Part shown: positions 16,400 to 23,075 of the stretch, piece by piece
Layout of the letters: each line of letters opens with the position of its first letter
Position numbering within the stretch: the first letter of the stretch is position 1
DNA from: Clostridium sp. CAG:568
GTDB lineage: Bacteria; Bacillota_I; Bacilli_A; RFN20; CAG-288
Reading direction: 5' to 3'
DNA: 32,761 nt
NCBI GenBank assembly: GCA_000434395.1
Contig: FR878738.1
Span: forward strand, 1 to 32,761
Notes under the pieces: generated by a model
What the model saw: the letters and a program-made list of their open reading frames with translations, nothing else
Told to the model about the DNA's origin: nothing
Databases searched by the model: none
Position numbers and translations under genes: made by a program

Positions 16400-16405
16400 A
16401 CAAGT

Positions 16406-17509
16406 TTAAACTTTAAGAATTTTTAAGCCTTGATTTGCTATATTTTTTGCGGCATTTATATCTCGATCGTGTTCCTTTAAACAAACGGGACATTTCCAAT
16501 TTCTAATGCTTAGATTCTTTAGTTCATAATTTCTAAAACCACAGTTTGAGCAAAGCTGAGATGAAGGAAAAAACTGTGATACTTTGATGTATTTTTTTCC
16601 ATATAATTTAGCTTTATATTCAAACATTTTTGTTAACTTATAAAAGCTGATGTCAGACCATATCTTTCCATAAGATTTTCCCCTTCTAATAAATTTCTCT
16701 ACCTTCAGATTTTCAGTACAAATCAAGTCATATTTCTCAATTAGTTTTTTACTGATTTTATGTAGAAAGTCTTCTCTTCTTTTTCTTATCTTTCTCTCTA
16801 ATTTTCCAATTTTATTAACTATCTTTTTCCAATTAGAACCTCCTTTGATTTTTTTGCTCATCACTCTTCTTAATCTCTTTAGCCTCAGCTCATCTTTTTT
16901 GTATTCCAAATCTTTATCGATAATATTGCCATTTGACATTGTTAAGAAGTGATGAACACCTACATCAAGACCTATAACCTTCTTAATTATTTCACTAGGT
17001 TTAATATCATTTTTTCTAACTAAAACAATTAAATAATACTTATCACCTTGTTTAATGATAGTCATCTTATTTATTACACCATTTATATTTCTGTGAATTT
17101 TTACTTTAGAAACTAAGACATTTGAATAAATTAGCCTATTTTTTCCGAATCTAAGAATTTCTTCATAATAAGGTGCTATAAAAGTAAAATATTCTCTATT
17201 CTGCCATTCTTGATGTTTATCATTTGTTTTACCTTTTTTCAAAGAATCATATATTTTTAAAACATCATAAATAGCTGCTTTTATGATTTCAGAATTCTTG
17301 ACTATCACATCGTATTCCTTCGAGCATTTCATGTTACAAAGATCATATAAAATTTTAAAACTTGGATAGTCTTTATATTTTTCAAAATATAGAATTCCAT
17401 ACTTAAAACACCTATCACAAATTTTCTTATAAAGAGTAATTATTTGATTTATTTTAATACACTCTTTTTTAGTAGGATATAAACGATAAGTGTAGTTAAG
17501 AAATGACAT
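16406..17509 (-). CDS. tnpB: TnpB (IS605 OrfB family) RNA-guided nuclease, complete
   Basis: 367 aa. N-terminal YRLYPTKKE segment and helical lobe (1-~130), beta-barrel (about 130-175), then RuvC. Catalytic residues are visible: Asp in IGLDVGVHHF (RuvC-I), Glu in ICTENLKVEKF (RuvC-II), and Asp in HDRDINAAKN (RuvC-III). The zinc finger pairs are CSNCG and CPVC. It should be an active DNA nuclease guided by an omega RNA. No tnpA transposase is nearby. The protein ends right after the RuvC-III helix, and the ~100 bases after its stop show no obvious omega-RNA fold or end hairpin, so this copy may have lost its own right end. The start has a clean AGGAGG SD. Confidence 0.92.
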   Translation of the reverse strand: MSFLNYTYRLYPTKKECIKINQIITLYKKICDRCFKYGILYFEKYKDYPSFKILYDLCNMKCSKEYDVIVKNSEIIKAAIYDVLKIYDSLKKGKTNDKHQEWQNREYFTFIAPYYEEILRFGKNRLIYSNVLVSKVKIHRNINGVINKMTIIKQGDKYYLIVLVRKNDIKPSEIIKKVIGLDVGVHHFLTMSNGNIIDKDLEYKKDELRLKRLRRVMSKKIKGGSNWKKIVNKIGKLERKIRKRREDFLHKISKKLIEKYDLICTENLKVEKFIRRGKSYGKIWSDISFYKLTKMFEYKAKLYGKKYIKVSQFFPSSQLCSNCGFRNYELKNLSIRNWKCPVCLKEHDRDINAAKNIANQGLKILKV

Positions 17510-17560
17510 AAATCAACCTCCTAATTATTTATGAAAAAGATATCTTTTGAATCAAAGTTA

Positions 17561-17586
17561 GCAGGGTAATTTTTAAATTACCCTGC
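17561..17586. repeat. 26-base perfect palindrome (12-bp arms)
   Basis: GCAGGGTAATTT, TT, then its exact reverse complement. There is no T run on either side, so it is not a normal terminator. It lies between the tnpB start and the structured relic region. Hairpins of this kind mark the ends of IS200/IS605-type elements. Confidence 0.75.
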
Positions 17587-17601
17587 ATAGATTAACGACC
17601 T

Positions 17602-17690
17602 TTGAGATGAACTATTTGCCGAAGGCAAATTTCCTCTTCGTAGGAGGCTTTAGGATACCGGTGTTCCCACGGACCTCGACTATAATTTGC
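17602..17690 (-). ncRNA. Omega-RNA-like structured segment of a TnpB element relic
   Basis: On the - strand this stretch holds, in order, a hairpin CCG-TG/CA-CGG closed by a GGAA tetraloop, a CCTC/GAGG hairpin, and ATTTGCC/GGCAAAT with a three-base loop. It ends in a CTCAA stretch like the end of a TnpB scaffold RNA, and it overlaps the 3' end of a broken tnpB frame, as omega RNAs do. Any guide would be read from about 17601 downward. Assignment is by pattern only. Confidence 0.45.
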
Positions 17691-17773
17691 AAGAAGGAAA
17701 AATTACTTTTGTCTTGCATTTTAAGAGCTTTTTCAGCTCTCAAAATATATGAGTTTGCAAGTCGAGAAAATGA
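17612..17773 (-). pseudogene. tnpB: 3' relic of a second tnpB
   Basis: An open - strand frame ending in TAG (17612-17614) reads SRLANSYILRAEKALKMQ, then VEVRGNTGILKPPTKRK. The first part fits the end of TnpB after the last RuvC aspartate (usual form DRDLNASYNILRAEK), and the tail overlaps the structured RNA. A stop codon precedes it at 17774-17776, and no upstream TnpB motif is readable, so it is a remnant. Confidence 0.5.
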
Positions 17774-17822
17774 TCATTTCAAAAATCACAATACCGAGTT
17801 TTTAAAATTATTATTTAACTGA

Positions 17823-18048
17823 TTTTCTCTAATTCATACATGAAATAATGGAAATTAAAGCAAAAAAATAAGTTACCTTACTTTAGAATATAAATCATTT
17901 TTTTAGCCACTTATCTTGATTATTATTTGTTTCTTTTAATTGTCAATTCCATTCATGTCCTAACATTTATTTTATTCACAAACAATCTTCTGTCGTTTTC
18001 AATTTTTTCTTTGTCTTTGAATAACTTGAATTTATGACTTTTCTAGGA
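17823..18048. other. Gene-free AT-rich stretch
   Basis: No open frame with recognisable content and no RNA gene. It may include unreadable remains of the tnpB relic to its left. Confidence 0.5.
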
Positions 18049-18083
18049 TCGGACGTTAGCCGAGTGAGGAATAAGTTCGATAC
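18049..18083 (+). repeat. Inverted partial copy of tRNA-Asn (anticodon arm to T loop)
   Basis: The + strand reads TCGG-A-CGTTA-G-CCGAGTG, then AGGA, ATAAGTTCGAT-A-C. The tRNA-Asn gene on the - strand has the same sequence with single changes (TCGG-C-CGTTA-A-CCGAGTG, GTC, ATAAGTTCGAT-C-C). About 28 of 34 positions agree. The copy is in the opposite orientation, with the tRNA terminator in between. Confidence 0.8.
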
Positions 18084-18084
18084 A

Positions 18085-18106
18085 AAAAAACCCACCAAAG
18101 GTGGGT
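18085..18106. terminator. Bidirectional terminator after tRNA-Asn
   Basis: ACCCACC/GGTGGGT with an AAA loop, with A run before and T run after, so it can work both ways. It ends the tRNA-Asn transcript on the - strand. Confidence 0.9.
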
Positions 18107-18118
18107 GTTTTTTCTAAA

Positions 18119-18193
18119 TGGCGCTAACTATAAGGATCGAACTTATGACCACTCGGTTAACGGCCGAGAGCTCTACCTCTGAGCTAAGTTAGC
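18119..18193 (-). tRNA. tRNA-Asn (GTT), with C at position 33
   Basis: Cloverleaf: acceptor GCTAACT/AGTTAGC, D arm GCTC-AGAGGTA-GAGC, anticodon stem CTCGG/CCGAG with loop CCGTTAA (anticodon GTT), variable loop TGGTC, T arm ATAAG-TTCGATC-CTTAT, discriminator G and encoded CCA. All stems pair fully. The residue before the anticodon is C, where nearly all tRNAs have U33. The discriminator G is correct for bacterial tRNA-Asn. It is transcribed alone from a good promoter. Confidence 0.93.
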
Positions 18194-18205
18194 GCGACGA
18201 TTAAG

Positions 18206-18234
18206 AATATACACATTAGCAACTAATAATGCAA
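18206..18234 (-). promoter_or_regulatory. tRNA-Asn promoter
   Basis: On the - strand TTGCAT (18229-18234) and TATATT (18206-18211) are spaced by exactly 17 bases. The tRNA 5' end lies 13 bases downstream of the -10. Confidence 0.75.
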
Positions 18235-18603
18235 GTGATTTAAGAAAAAAACTTATTTTTTAGTAAGTATTTCTTCATAGCTCCTCATATGCTTACAAAC
18301 ATACTTCTTTCGTTAGCTTTTAAAGTATGATATCTATCCAATCATTTTAATAACAAACTAATGTAAGAGAGAGATTCTATAATCATCATCACAAACAACA
18401 AAGGTAAACAAAATTCCTATTTATTTTTTCATATTTATACTTTAAGTAATTTCATACATATTCATGCACAACGCATTATTTAAGACTTTAAATATCAATA
18501 CGTGGAATTGGAAAAAACTAAATTCACAAATTTAGATTAATTTTTCATTTATAATAGTTCTGCTGTTAAAACCTTTATTACTCATATAAAAGCAAATAAA
18601 TAT
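18235..18603. other. Gene-free AT-rich intergenic stretch
   Basis: About 370 bases with no frame of note, no repeat and no RNA structure that I can support, lying between the tRNA-Asn promoter and the terminator of the GntR-ABC operon. Confidence 0.5.
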
Positions 18604-18633
18604 CAAAAAAGATTGACCTATATCGGTCAATCT
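18604..18633 (-). terminator. Terminator of the GntR-ABC operon
   Basis: On the - strand AGATTGACC, a six-base loop, GGTCAATCT, then a T run (A at 18605-18610 on +). It lies ~120 bases after the permease stop. A second hairpin, ATTGAGT-CGCA-ACTCAAT (18681-18698), lies in between without a T run. Confidence 0.8.
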
Positions 18634-18754
18634 CATTATTCATCCCCTATTTATCTAAGAAAGCATACTATACTGATTTCATTGAGTCGCAACTCAATTC
18701 TGAATTAGATAACTAAGAATGAGCAACTAACTTATTGCTTTTCAAGAATTCAAT

Positions 18755-19906
18755 TTATGAATTATAATTGAATCCAATTTTAATTAATACAAACACTAAG
18801 CAGATTCCAACATTAATAGAATAAGATATCCAATCTAACTTAGATAAATTAAATCTTTTTGTTAGGACTGCAGTACACAAGTAATAGCTTAGGCCATACA
18901 TTATGAATGAAGAAATAGAAGATATTACACTGATAAAGAGCATGTTCAACAGTGAAGGTGATGCTGTGCTCCATGCCAAGAAAAAGAACATAATATGTAT
19001 AAAGAGTTGCGGTAAAAGCTTGGTAGGATTAGCTTTTCCAAAATCTTCAGGATATTCTTTATAGCCTTTATTAACAAAAACAATTGAAGCAATAGATAAA
19101 CCTATAAAGACAACTGTAGTCACGACAATCATTATTGTGTTCGGCATATCAACATCAAAAGTAGACATAAATGTATTATTAATTATCGATTTATCAAAAC
19201 ACATAAATCCCACAACTATTCCATACAACCATCCTATAGGAGCATAAGGATAGATAGAATCAATACTTGAAGATATAGAGTTCAAAAATCTTGAAATAAG
19301 AGTAACATTAAAAGACAAGACAACAGTTGCAATAAGTAGATAAACAACTGAATTAAAATTATTCGTACCTAAGGAAGCAATATAAACATTTAAATAATAT
19401 GCTAGACCTAAACAAATCAAATAAAATAACCAATAGAGAATAACCATTCCATAATTGTAATAGTACGGTGAATCTATCAAGCCTAATTTATAAGCAGAAT
19501 CAGCAATAGAATTGTAATAGACTTGTTTGAATACAATAACAATAGTTCCAATTATAAATACTAGAGTATAAGCCCCAAGAAGAATTATCAATCCGATTAG
19601 AGCCCTTGTTCTCAACAATTCTCCTTTATCAAAAGGAGCTTCTCCAAATACATCCGCACTTCTCCTTTTAAATCTATACTTGCAAACAAAGACAGGAATG
19701 ACAAGGGACATAAGTCCAGCAGCAATAGTCAATCCTATATAAGGGGTATTAGAAGGCAAGTATATATAATCTTTATTCATTGATACGGAAGGGACGACAT
19801 TAATATTCATGATAGTAATCAGGAATACCAATAACATGACTAAACAAGTTACAACTGACAACGAAATCCAATTTTTAAACTGCCATTTAAAATATCTCTT
19901 ATTCAT
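18755..19906 (-). CDS. ABC-2 type permease, partner of the ATPase upstream
   Basis: 383-aa integral membrane protein. Hydrophobic segments suggest roughly ten or more helices, the first at about 14-34 and the last near 360-378, with a long extracytoplasmic stretch after the first helix (PSVSMNKDYIYLPSN). No catalytic motif. Its start overlaps the end of the ATPase gene by 8 bases, so the two are translationally coupled and probably form one exporter. Family level is limited to ABC-2-like; the substrate could be a peptide antibiotic or lipid-active compound, as for YtrA- and Bcr-type systems, but nothing in the sequence proves this. Confidence 0.75.
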   Translation of the reverse strand: MNKRYFKWQFKNWISLSVVTCLVMLLVFLITIMNINVVPSVSMNKDYIYLPSNTPYIGLTIAAGLMSLVIPVFVCKYRFKRRSADVFGEAPFDKGELLRTRALIGLIILLGAYTLVFIIGTIVIVFKQVYYNSIADSAYKLGLIDSPYYYNYGMVILYWLFYLICLGLAYYLNVYIASLGTNNFNSVVYLLIATVVLSFNVTLISRFLNSISSSIDSIYPYAPIGWLYGIVVGFMCFDKSIINNTFMSTFDVDMPNTIMIVVTTVVFIGLSIASIVFVNKGYKEYPEDFGKANPTKLLPQLFIHIMFFFLAWSTASPSLLNMLFISVISSISSFIMYGLSYYLCTAVLTKRFNLSKLDWISYSINVGICLVFVLIKIGFNYNS

Positions 19907-20792
19907 TGATAAACTCCTTTCTTCTTGAATATTCCATCTCTAAAGCAACTAAATCAGTTGGAGATATAGGAAGCTCCTCGCAAATAGTAGGATTCAATCC
20001 ATTTACAATCTTGTCTTTTGTGTCATTTTGCTTTAATGCGGATATTTCATAGACCGCACCAATTTTCTTAAAGCTCAAAACATAAACCCCTAATTTTCTT
20101 ATATCATCAACACAAACATCTTTGGAAAAGTAGCACTGTAAACAAATGAACTCATTATTCATCGATTGCTCATCGCTGGTAGTAGCCAAAGTACCTTTTC
20201 TAAGAACATAATACTTATCGACTAGTTTGTTCAATGTCTCAATATTATGAGAAGCTATTAAGATGCAGCTCTTATCTTCCATAGACTTTCTTATAATTTC
20301 TTCTTTAATCCAATCCATGGCAAGTGGATCCAAGCCGTCGAAAGCTTCATCCAACAAAAGATACTTAGCTTTCATAGATAATGCGACACATAAAAAAGCT
20401 TGCCTTCTCATACCCTTTGAAAAATTATTGATGTTCTCTTTTTGATCAAGTCCTGTTTTTTCAATCAAGGCTTTACATCTTTCCAAATCCATATCAAATA
20501 AAGAAGCATAAAATTCAGTCATAGACTTTAGAGTCGAATAATTAGGTGAGTATGGATCATCAGTTAGAAAAAACAAATTTTCTTTAGCTTTTTTGCTAAA
20601 AGATTTATTTCCATCGATAAGAATCTCGCCTTCATCTGGTTCATAAATACCTGAAATCAATCTGAACAGGGTGGATTTTCCTGCTCCGTTTTCTCCAACA
20701 ATTCCTGAAATGCCTTCTTTGAAATCCATTGAGAAATGATTAACAGCTAAAGTGTTCCCAAGTTTTTTACTGATATTCTTAATTTCAATCAT
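19899..20792 (-). CDS. ABC transporter ATP-binding protein (YtrB/BcrA type)
   Basis: 297 aa. Walker A GENGAGKST, signature FSKGMRRQ, Walker B YLLLDEAFDGLD and the switch histidine in IASHNIE are all present, with the ATPase in the first ~215 residues and a short C-terminal domain of unknown role. FSKGM in place of LSGGQ is usual in this export subfamily. The start ATG overlaps the gntR stop by four bases (ATGA). Energises the permease encoded next. Controlled with the regulator from the promoter at 21146-21174. Confidence 0.92.
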   Translation of the reverse strand: MIEIKNISKKLGNTLAVNHFSMDFKEGISGIVGENGAGKSTLFRLISGIYEPDEGEILIDGNKSFSKKAKENLFFLTDDPYSPNYSTLKSMTEFYASLFDMDLERCKALIEKTGLDQKENINNFSKGMRRQAFLCVALSMKAKYLLLDEAFDGLDPLAMDWIKEEIIRKSMEDKSCILIASHNIETLNKLVDKYYVLRKGTLATTSDEQSMNNEFICLQCYFSKDVCVDDIRKLGVYVLSFKKIGAVYEISALKQNDTKDKIVNGLNPTICEELPISPTDLVALEMEYSRRKEFINE

Positions 20793-21127
20793 AATTTACC
20801 CTTTTTCTCCTTAACGATTTCTTCAATTTCTTCTATCGAATAGCCTAGACGTAAGATATCATTGATTAAAGACTCAAGTTTATCCTTTCTTCCTAGTTCA
20901 TTTTCCGATTTGACAAAATAGCCTTTCTTAGGTAATGAATCAGCAAATCCTTCATCCTTCAGCAAAGAAAAAGCTTTGGCCACAGTATTAGGATTTACTC
21001 TGTTTTCCAATGCCACGTCTCTGATTGAAGGAAGAGGTTCTCCATTTTTAAAAACACCCATAAGGATCATCTTTTTATAATAATCCTTAAGCTGAACATA
21101 AATCGGATCCGTATTATTAAATTGCAT
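20789..21127 (-). CDS. GntR-family regulator, YtrA type
   Basis: 112 aa. A winged helix-turn-helix of GntR type covers residues 1-75: DPIYVQLKDYYKKMI, PLPSIRDVALENRVNPNTVAKAF, and LLKDEGFADSLPKKGYFV. The C-terminal ~35 residues form a short helical, charged tail, which is the size class of YtrA regulators (no large effector domain). These normally repress the ABC operon that they head, and lift repression under cell-envelope antibiotics. Three 9-base repeats overlap its promoter and are the obvious operator. SD GGAGGG precedes the ATG. Confidence 0.92.
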   Translation of the reverse strand: MQFNNTDPIYVQLKDYYKKMILMGVFKNGEPLPSIRDVALENRVNPNTVAKAFSLLKDEGFADSLPKKGYFVKSENELGRKDKLESLINDILRLGYSIEEIEEIVKEKKGKL

Positions 21128-21138
21128 ATGCCCTCCTC

Positions 21139-21165
21139 TGTATTAATTGTACTATTTGTATTATT
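21139..21165 (-). promoter_or_regulatory. Three 9-base direct repeats, likely operator of the GntR regulator
   Basis: The + strand reads TGTATTAAT, TGTACTATT and TGTATTATT head to tail, with exact 9-base period. They cover the -10 box and much of the spacer of the gntR promoter, and lie 12-38 bases before the start codon. Confidence 0.6.
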
Positions 21166-21174
21166 ATTATGCAA
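21146..21174 (-). promoter_or_regulatory. gntR-ABC operon promoter
   Basis: On the - strand TTGCAT (21169-21174) and TACAAT (21146-21151) are 17 bases apart. The -35 overlaps the T run of the rplT terminator. Confidence 0.7.
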
Positions 21175-21200
21175 AAAAAAATGCACCCGAAGGTGCATTT
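21173..21200 (-). terminator. rplT operon terminator with UUCG loop
   Basis: On the - strand AAATGCACC-TTCG-GGTGCATTT followed by a T run. Classic stable terminator, 19 bases after the rplT stop. Confidence 0.93.
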
Positions 21201-21218
21201 ACGAAAGAAAAGAGTTAA

Positions 21219-21707
21219 TTACTTGTCGCTAGCTGCAGCCTTCTTGGCATTCAAAGCAGCAACTGCTTCAGCCTTGGTAGGAGCGACAGCGGCAGAAGGA
21301 TTAGACATAGTAATCTTAGCAGCAGAATACTCAGTGTTATAAGCCTTGACATTCTCGCCGAGAGCTTTCTTAGCTTGCTCAACAATCAATGTGAATTGAG
21401 CAGGATCGGAGATAGCAATCTCGGAAAGCATCTTACGGTTAAGCTTGATATTAGCTAGATTGAGTCCATGAATCAATTGAGAATAGCTGATTCCATTTGC
21501 CTTTGCAGCAGCAGAAATACGGCTGATCCAAAGCTTACGGAAATCATTCTTTCTGTCACGACGTCCGACATAGGCGTAGTGAAGTGAGTGAAGAACTGCT
21601 TCATTAGCAGTCTTGAACAATCTGTGACGGGATCCACGGAAACCCTTAGCAAGCTTCAAAACTCTATTGTGCTTGCGACGAAGAACATAACCACGTTTGA
21701 CTCTCAT
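21219..21707 (-). CDS. rplT: 50S ribosomal protein L20, with C-terminal extension
   Basis: Early-assembly large-subunit protein that also controls its own operon. The core (about 1-118) is typical: MRVKRGYVLRRKHNRVLKLAKG, FRGSRHRLFKTANEAV, YVGRRDRKNDFR and LWISRISAAAK. Family members are mostly 117-120 aa; this one is 162, with an alanine- and lysine-rich tail from about residue 119. The last gene of infC-rpmI-rplT, with an AGGAGG SD. C-ending codons and CGT arginine show high expression. Confidence 0.95.
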   Translation of the reverse strand: MRVKRGYVLRRKHNRVLKLAKGFRGSRHRLFKTANEAVLHSLHYAYVGRRDRKNDFRKLWISRISAAAKANGISYSQLIHGLNLANIKLNRKMLSEIAISDPAQFTLIVEQAKKALGENVKAYNTEYSAAKITMSNPSAAVAPTKAEAVAALNAKKAAASDK

Positions 21708-21725
21708 AATTCTCTATCCTCCTGA

Positions 21726-21926
21726 TTACTTGCTGATAAGTGCCTTCATTGCCTTACCATCAGTCTTGTTGAGGTAACGGGCATGACGAAGGTTGACCTT
21801 CTGCTTGTGTGTCTTACTCAAAGCGAGGTGGGATGTATTTTGGTTGTACTTCTTCACCTTGCCGGTTCCAGTAATCTTGAAACGCTTTGCGACGGCTCTT
21901 TTTGTCTTAAACTTTGCTTTTGCCAT
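21726..21926 (-). CDS. rpmI: 50S ribosomal protein L35
   Basis: 66 aa. Conserved KFKTKRAVAKRFKITGTGKVK at the N-terminus and SHLALSKTHKQKVNLRH in the middle are typical of L35. The usual size is 64-66 aa. SD AAAGG lies upstream of the ATG. It is 24 bases after infC and 18 before rplT, the standard order. Confidence 0.95.
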   Translation of the reverse strand: MAKAKFKTKRAVAKRFKITGTGKVKKYNQNTSHLALSKTHKQKVNLRHARYLNKTDGKAMKALISK

Positions 21927-21950
21927 TTTGAATAAACCTTTCCTTTCGAG

Positions 21951-22493
21951 CTACTTCTTTGAAATAGGGTTGACGTAGCAGAAATAATATTTACCCTCAA
22001 GTGTAGGCTTGTTCTCACAAGTACCATACTCTTTGACCAAATCTAAGAAGGTATTGATTTTATTGTCAGCAGCATCCATCTTGCTGATCATTCTTCCCTT
22101 CACAAAGAGTGAAACCTTGACTCTATTTCCTTTTTCAAGGAATTTGATGGCTTGGTTAGCTTTGGTCTCGAGATCATGAAGATCTGTAAGAGGAGTGAAG
22201 CGTACTTCTTTAACTTCAATCTCCTTTTGATTCTTCTTCATCTCTTTCTCTTTTTTCTTCTTCTCAAACAAATACTTAGAGTAATTAAGAATTTTGCACA
22301 CCGGAGGGTTACCATTAGGGCTGATACAATAGAGATCAAGTCCTAAGGCTTCTGCCTGGCGGAGGCCTTCGTCACGACTCAAAACCTGCGATCTTCCGTC
22401 TGGAAAAACCACACGGATATTTTTAAATCTGTAGGGAATGAACTCGTTGACTAATTCATTGCTCTTTTTCTTTGGACGTTGGTTAGGATACAC
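21951..22493 (-). CDS. infC: Translation initiation factor IF-3
   Basis: 180 aa. N-terminal domain with LVNEFIPYRFKNIRVVFPDGRSQVLSRDEGLRQAEALGLDLYCISPNGNPPVCKILNYSKY as in the family, a lysine-rich linker (EKKKKEKEMKKNQKE), and the C-terminal domain with KEVRFTPLTDLHDLETK and VKVSLFVKGR. I start at GTG 22493: AAAGGAGG is 7 bases ahead and no ATG is suitably placed. The ATG-initiated longer frame to 22550 would run through the attenuator hairpin and is rejected. First gene of infC-rpmI-rplT. Confidence 0.95.
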   Translation of the reverse strand: MYPNQRPKKKSNELVNEFIPYRFKNIRVVFPDGRSQVLSRDEGLRQAEALGLDLYCISPNGNPPVCKILNYSKYLFEKKKKEKEMKKNQKEIEVKEVRFTPLTDLHDLETKANQAIKFLEKGNRVKVSLFVKGRMISKMDAADNKINTFLDLVKEYGTCENKPTLEGKYYFCYVNPISKK

Positions 22494-22531
22494 TCCTAAT
22501 CCTCCTTTATTTATATGGACGGACCAACATA

Positions 22532-22657
22532 GAAAAAAAGCGGGTGACAAACACCCGCCACATGAAATTTCTATAGTGTGAATTTCAAGGCTTTTGGCCG
22601 ACGGGCTATGTCCATCCGGCGAGAGCGGGTGCTCTACTTTCCTATGTCTTCCGACGA
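22532..22657 (-). promoter_or_regulatory. infC leader with attenuator (L20-leader type)
   Basis: The untranslated leader has a terminator, GCGGGTG-TTTGT-CACCCGC (22540-22558) followed by seven T. A second CACCCGC (22625-22631) further upstream on the - strand can pair with GCGGGTG instead and would prevent termination. A separate TGAAATT/AATTTCA hairpin lies between. In Bacillus, L20 binds such a leader and promotes termination; the same logic is inferred here. Confidence 0.75.
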
Positions 22658-22663
22658 TTGGTA

Positions 22664-22692
22664 ATGATAGACTACAGCAAGAGAAAAGTCAA
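22664..22692 (-). promoter_or_regulatory. infC-rpmI-rplT promoter
   Basis: On the - strand TTGACT (22687-22692) and TATCAT (22664-22669), spaced 17 bases. Transcription should start near 22657. Confidence 0.78.
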
Positions 22693-22707
22693 GTGTTTTC
22701 TATGATT

Positions 22708-22995
22708 CTAATTCCTTTTATCACTGATATCTTCTAGCATTCCTAAATATTCTATGCTCCAATCAAAACTTTTCAAGAATTCACCATGGAAATCATTATT
22801 CTTTCCTTCCAAATAATCCCAAAAATCACATTGGATGTTTTCTTTCCTTAGGCCTAAGGAGCCCTGGAAAAACAATACACATTTAAAGCCTATATCTTTT
22901 AGGGTCTTTCTTAATCTCCAAACTGCATCTCTATATAAAATCTTAGCCTTATCCAAATCATAATCAGGCCATAATTGCGTTATAGCATCGCTCAA
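22708..22995 (-). pseudogene. Fragment of a winged-helix (SARP/BTAD-like) regulator
   Basis: The segment ITQLWPDYDLDKAKILYRDAVWRLRKTLKDIG and then IQCDFWDYLEG matches the DNA-binding part of SARP/OmpR-type winged-helix regulators (usual form LWPD..., ...LRKTL..., ...CDVWEFE). Only the last half of the domain is present, the frame begins at a weak TTG with a stop codon close upstream, and no activation domain follows, so I read it as a 5'- and 3'-truncated remnant. It lies just after uvrC on the same strand. Confidence 0.45.
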
Positions 22996-23075
22996 AGAAG
23001 ATACAAAAATATGGTAATATGTTCAATATTCAATGTTGATGTAATGAGCTGCTTTTTTACAAATTAAAGATATTA

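Noticed and set aside
17607..17822. 71-aa + strand frame
   Set aside because: The meaningful reading is on the other strand, as a TnpB C-terminal relic with RNA hairpins.
22494..22550. Longer infC frame starting inside the leader
   Set aside because: It passes through the terminator hairpin region; the GTG at 22493 has a near-perfect SD.
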